Shown piece after piece: positions 61,931-64,000 of a stretch of DNA of 64,000 nt; the first letter of the stretch is position 1; the number at the start of each line of letters is the position of its first letter. The stretch is from Symsagittifera roscoffensis (taxonomy: Eukaryota > Xenacoelomorpha > Acoela > Convolutidae). Below the pieces are notes generated by a model, which worked only from the letters and a program-made list of their open reading frames with translations, was not told where the DNA came from and searched no databases. Where the stretch lies: NCBI RefSeq assembly GCF_963678635.1, contig NC_087068.1, forward strand, positions 29,886,318 to 29,950,317, written 5' to 3'. Made by a program: the position numbers and the translations under genes.

Positions 61931-63250
61931 GGTTGAACTTGGCCACTACTGTCCGCTAAAGAAAGCAAAAATGAGCACCACAGACCCTTTTCATATCACC
62001 CCACTGATAAAATTTCTTTCCAAGCAGAACAACAGAGCGTACTCTCCAAAAATAATATCCGAAAGCTGCTGATTTGGAAGCCAAAATAGAATTATTGATA
62101 ACGCGATAATCTGAGATTAACGAATCGTAAGGGTTCGAAACACTGGTGGCGTGTTGTGAACCAGACCACGGGACACCCCAAGTCAAGTTCGGTGACACTT
62201 GACTTTACTCCTGATGATATCACGAATATTTTGCTAATATTTGCCATACAGACAACTATGTAGAACCAGAAAATATTGAAAGTCCCAACGACGCTTACCC
62301 AGCCTTGACTCTTCCCGCAATTTATCACATTCTGAGAAACTCAAAAAAACTGCAGTTCGACAGAGTGCCCCATCATTTTATAATTAGTCAGATCAAACAG
62401 ATGAACCCAGGAGTCAATACAGTACACATGTAGTGAATTGGCTGAAAAGTTTCCTATCAGACCGAGTGCAGATTGTATCATTTCAGAACGAATTGTCAAT
62501 CAACTAAGGTGTACCTCAGGGGACGTTACTTGGACCACCGTCCTTCATTATGTCGTTCGACGACTTAAAGTGACTTCACGAAAAAGCTTGTCTAGTTAAG
62601 TTTGCAGACGACAACAATCCGGTAATCGGCGTTTGAGGACTCGACGATCCTAGTCGAAACATTATTGAAGGAATCTTCAAGTGGTGTATGGATCATAATT
62701 TTATTGTCAACACCCTTAAATCCAAAGAAATGAGGTTCAATTTCAAGAAAAAGGTACCCTTCATCTGCTCAGATATCAAAAGCATACCGTTGGTTGAAAA
62801 TATGAACGTTTTAAGAATTAATATAGACAGCAGGTTAATTTTTCTACAAGATGTATCCAAGAAAACCAGTAGAGCCTTCTCAAACCTGTTCCTGCTTCTC
62901 AAACTAAAGCAATTGGGATATCGTGCAGATGACCTTTATTTGCTATATCAGTCACTCGTTCTATCAGTCTTAACATACGGCTTGGAAGTATGGCGCGGCG
63001 CTGCGAAAACAGTTCCTAGAAAAGTGGACTCTGTTCAAAAACGTTCGTATGGGAATTATAAAAGAATTTGTTCAAATCGAACAACGCATTAAAGTCAAAG
63101 ACGCGAGACTTCTTAATAATATCACTAAAACTGGTTCGAAGCATCAACTATATGACATATTGCCCCATAGGCGCGATTACTGTTCCGAAAGGTTAAAAAA
63201 ACCGCAGTCAAAATTGTGTATGGATCTAAGTTTCCTGACAGACTTTTGAG
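61931..63250 (+). pseudogene. Non-LTR reverse transcriptase
   Basis: KHWWRVVNQTTGHP, WLKSFLSDRVQIVSF, GVPQGT-like motif B (62505-62530, broken), VKFADDNN (FADD near 62600), then 62688-63092 open: KEMRFNFKKKVPF, LYQSLVLSVLTYGLEVW. Typical of the jockey/CR1-type RT and thumb. Several stops. Confidence 0.75.
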
Positions 63251-63260
63251 GAAATACTAG

Positions 63261-64000
63261 AAACTGAAACTCTAAACTAGGTAATTTGGCTTACCGTTCA
63301 AAAAAACTTGAATCTCTGAGAGATCTCGGAATATAAGCGCTATTATTACGGTTCTACAACTTGGCTCACAAATTGCTACGAACCATTTGACCGGAGTGAA
63401 ATTTCGGATTCTAGTTTTAATTGAAATTCCATCACAGTTACATCACAGTTTCTTATTTTTAGTATATCTGATGTTATTTTCAGATGTTAATTTAATACTT
63501 TTCAGACTGAAAATTTAGTCCCAAAATATTTTTCGTTTTTTAATTAAAACGTACATGTCTAAATCGAAAATATGACTCAGAAATTAATTTTAAAATGTTT
63601 AGTTAATTTTAGACGTGAAAAGTATTTTAATCCTAATAGTAATTTAGAGGTCAACTGTGATTGGCTAATTTTCTAATATGATGGTTTAGAACCAAAATTT
63701 ATGTGAATTATTTTGAATAACATTTGTAAATTGATGTTTTATTGTCATTTAGATTAGTTTCTAGTAAGAATCCTGACGATGCACGTAGATGCGAAAACGT
63801 TTGAAATTTTACATTTTAGCAAAAATCTCTTCAATTTTAATTGTAATGTTGCAAAGAGATCAAAATTCCATTTGTTTTCCATTAAAAGGCCAGTATAAAA
63901 ATTTTTAATTGATTTTCATTACTGTATAGGTAATTTTTGTAGTGTTTTTTTAATCGTTTCGTAGAAATTGGTCAATTTTTGTTTGAGTTACCGAAATTTT
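63261..64000 (+). other. AT-rich tail with Penelope-type 3' end
   Basis: No ORF. 63640-63800 resembles the 3' part of the PLE terminal repeats (GATTGG, TTTGTAAA, then the hammerhead-like motif), so it is probably a lone Penelope 3' end. The rest is featureless AT-rich DNA. Confidence 0.5.
63773..63799 (+). ncRNA. Hammerhead-like motif in the tail
   Basis: CTGACGA, T, GCA/TGC stem with a 6-base loop, then GAAAACG. Different variable base and loop from the other copies, same core. Confidence 0.45.

Larger units (their letters stand above)
60400..63260 (+). mobile_element. Decayed APE-type non-LTR retrotransposon
   Basis: A PHD remnant and RNA-binding-like ORF1, an apurinic endonuclease domain and an RT with FADD, in that order. 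Many frameshifts. PHD-containing ORF1 followed by APE-RT resembles CR1-group elements, but the clade is not certain. Confidence 0.7.

Overview
The window is eukaryotic, very probably from an invertebrate animal. It is AT-rich, packed with decayed retroelements of several classes (Penelope-like, non-LTR, Ty3/gypsy-like LTR, BEL/Pao), carries one exon-like segment with a splice donor, and has no bacterial operons or Shine-Dalgarno sites. The element mix would suit a cnidarian or similar animal, but that is inference. No complete host gene is present; the only host-like coding segment is a 160-nt exon resembling the start of POLA2 (DNA polymerase alpha B subunit), present three times.

The dominating structure is a giant inverted repeat of about 54 kb (1-54430), with arms 1-30054 and 30571-54430 around a ~0.5-kb centre. 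Reading outwards from the centre, each arm holds (i) a long Ty3/gypsy-like LTR element, minus strand on the left (30545 down to 12360) and plus strand on the right (30571-50037), so the two are head to head; (ii) a non-LTR element whose polymerase has an N-terminal PHD finger and a C-terminal restriction-like endonuclease, with an upstream SGNH-hydrolase-like ORF (left 7872-11510 plus, right 50105-52722 minus); and (iii) a ~1.7-kb flank with the POLA2-like exon, a tRNA-like stretch and a hammerhead-like motif. The arms have diverged and carry different deletions. The left LTR element keeps reverse transcriptase (RT) and RNase H but has lost ~3.9 kb of its 3' ORF region. The right one keeps that region but has lost the RT palm and RNase H. 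Near the centre each arm has its own tandem duplication (period 2861 bp left, 2582 bp right). On the left, the outer flank is duplicated in tandem and one copy is split by a 4.2-kb Penelope-like element (PLE-1) with an 11-bp target duplication.

The LTR element is unusual. Besides gag (coiled coil, capsid, CCHC knuckle), protease, RT/RNase H and integrase, it has an acidic linker between RNase H and integrase, a TARG1-like macrodomain after the integrase, and a long extra 3' region with an SGNH/GDSL-hydrolase-like domain and a second GxND-type domain. Its ~2.4-kb LTR contains a 25-bp minisatellite built on GGAAGGGTCC. The Penelope-like elements are unusual too: a C4HC3 PHD finger sits inside the RT between motifs B and C, and it is seen in two diverged copies.

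Right of the palindrome (54431-64000) lie a 5' BEL/Pao fragment (gag plus start of protease), a 93-bp hairpin at its broken end, two back-to-back Penelope fragments, a decayed APE-type non-LTR element with a PHD remnant, and an AT-rich tail ending in a Penelope-type 3' motif. Almost every coding region is broken by stops or frameshifts, so this is a graveyard of elements rather than a set of working genes. The main interest is in domain architectures and in the palindrome.
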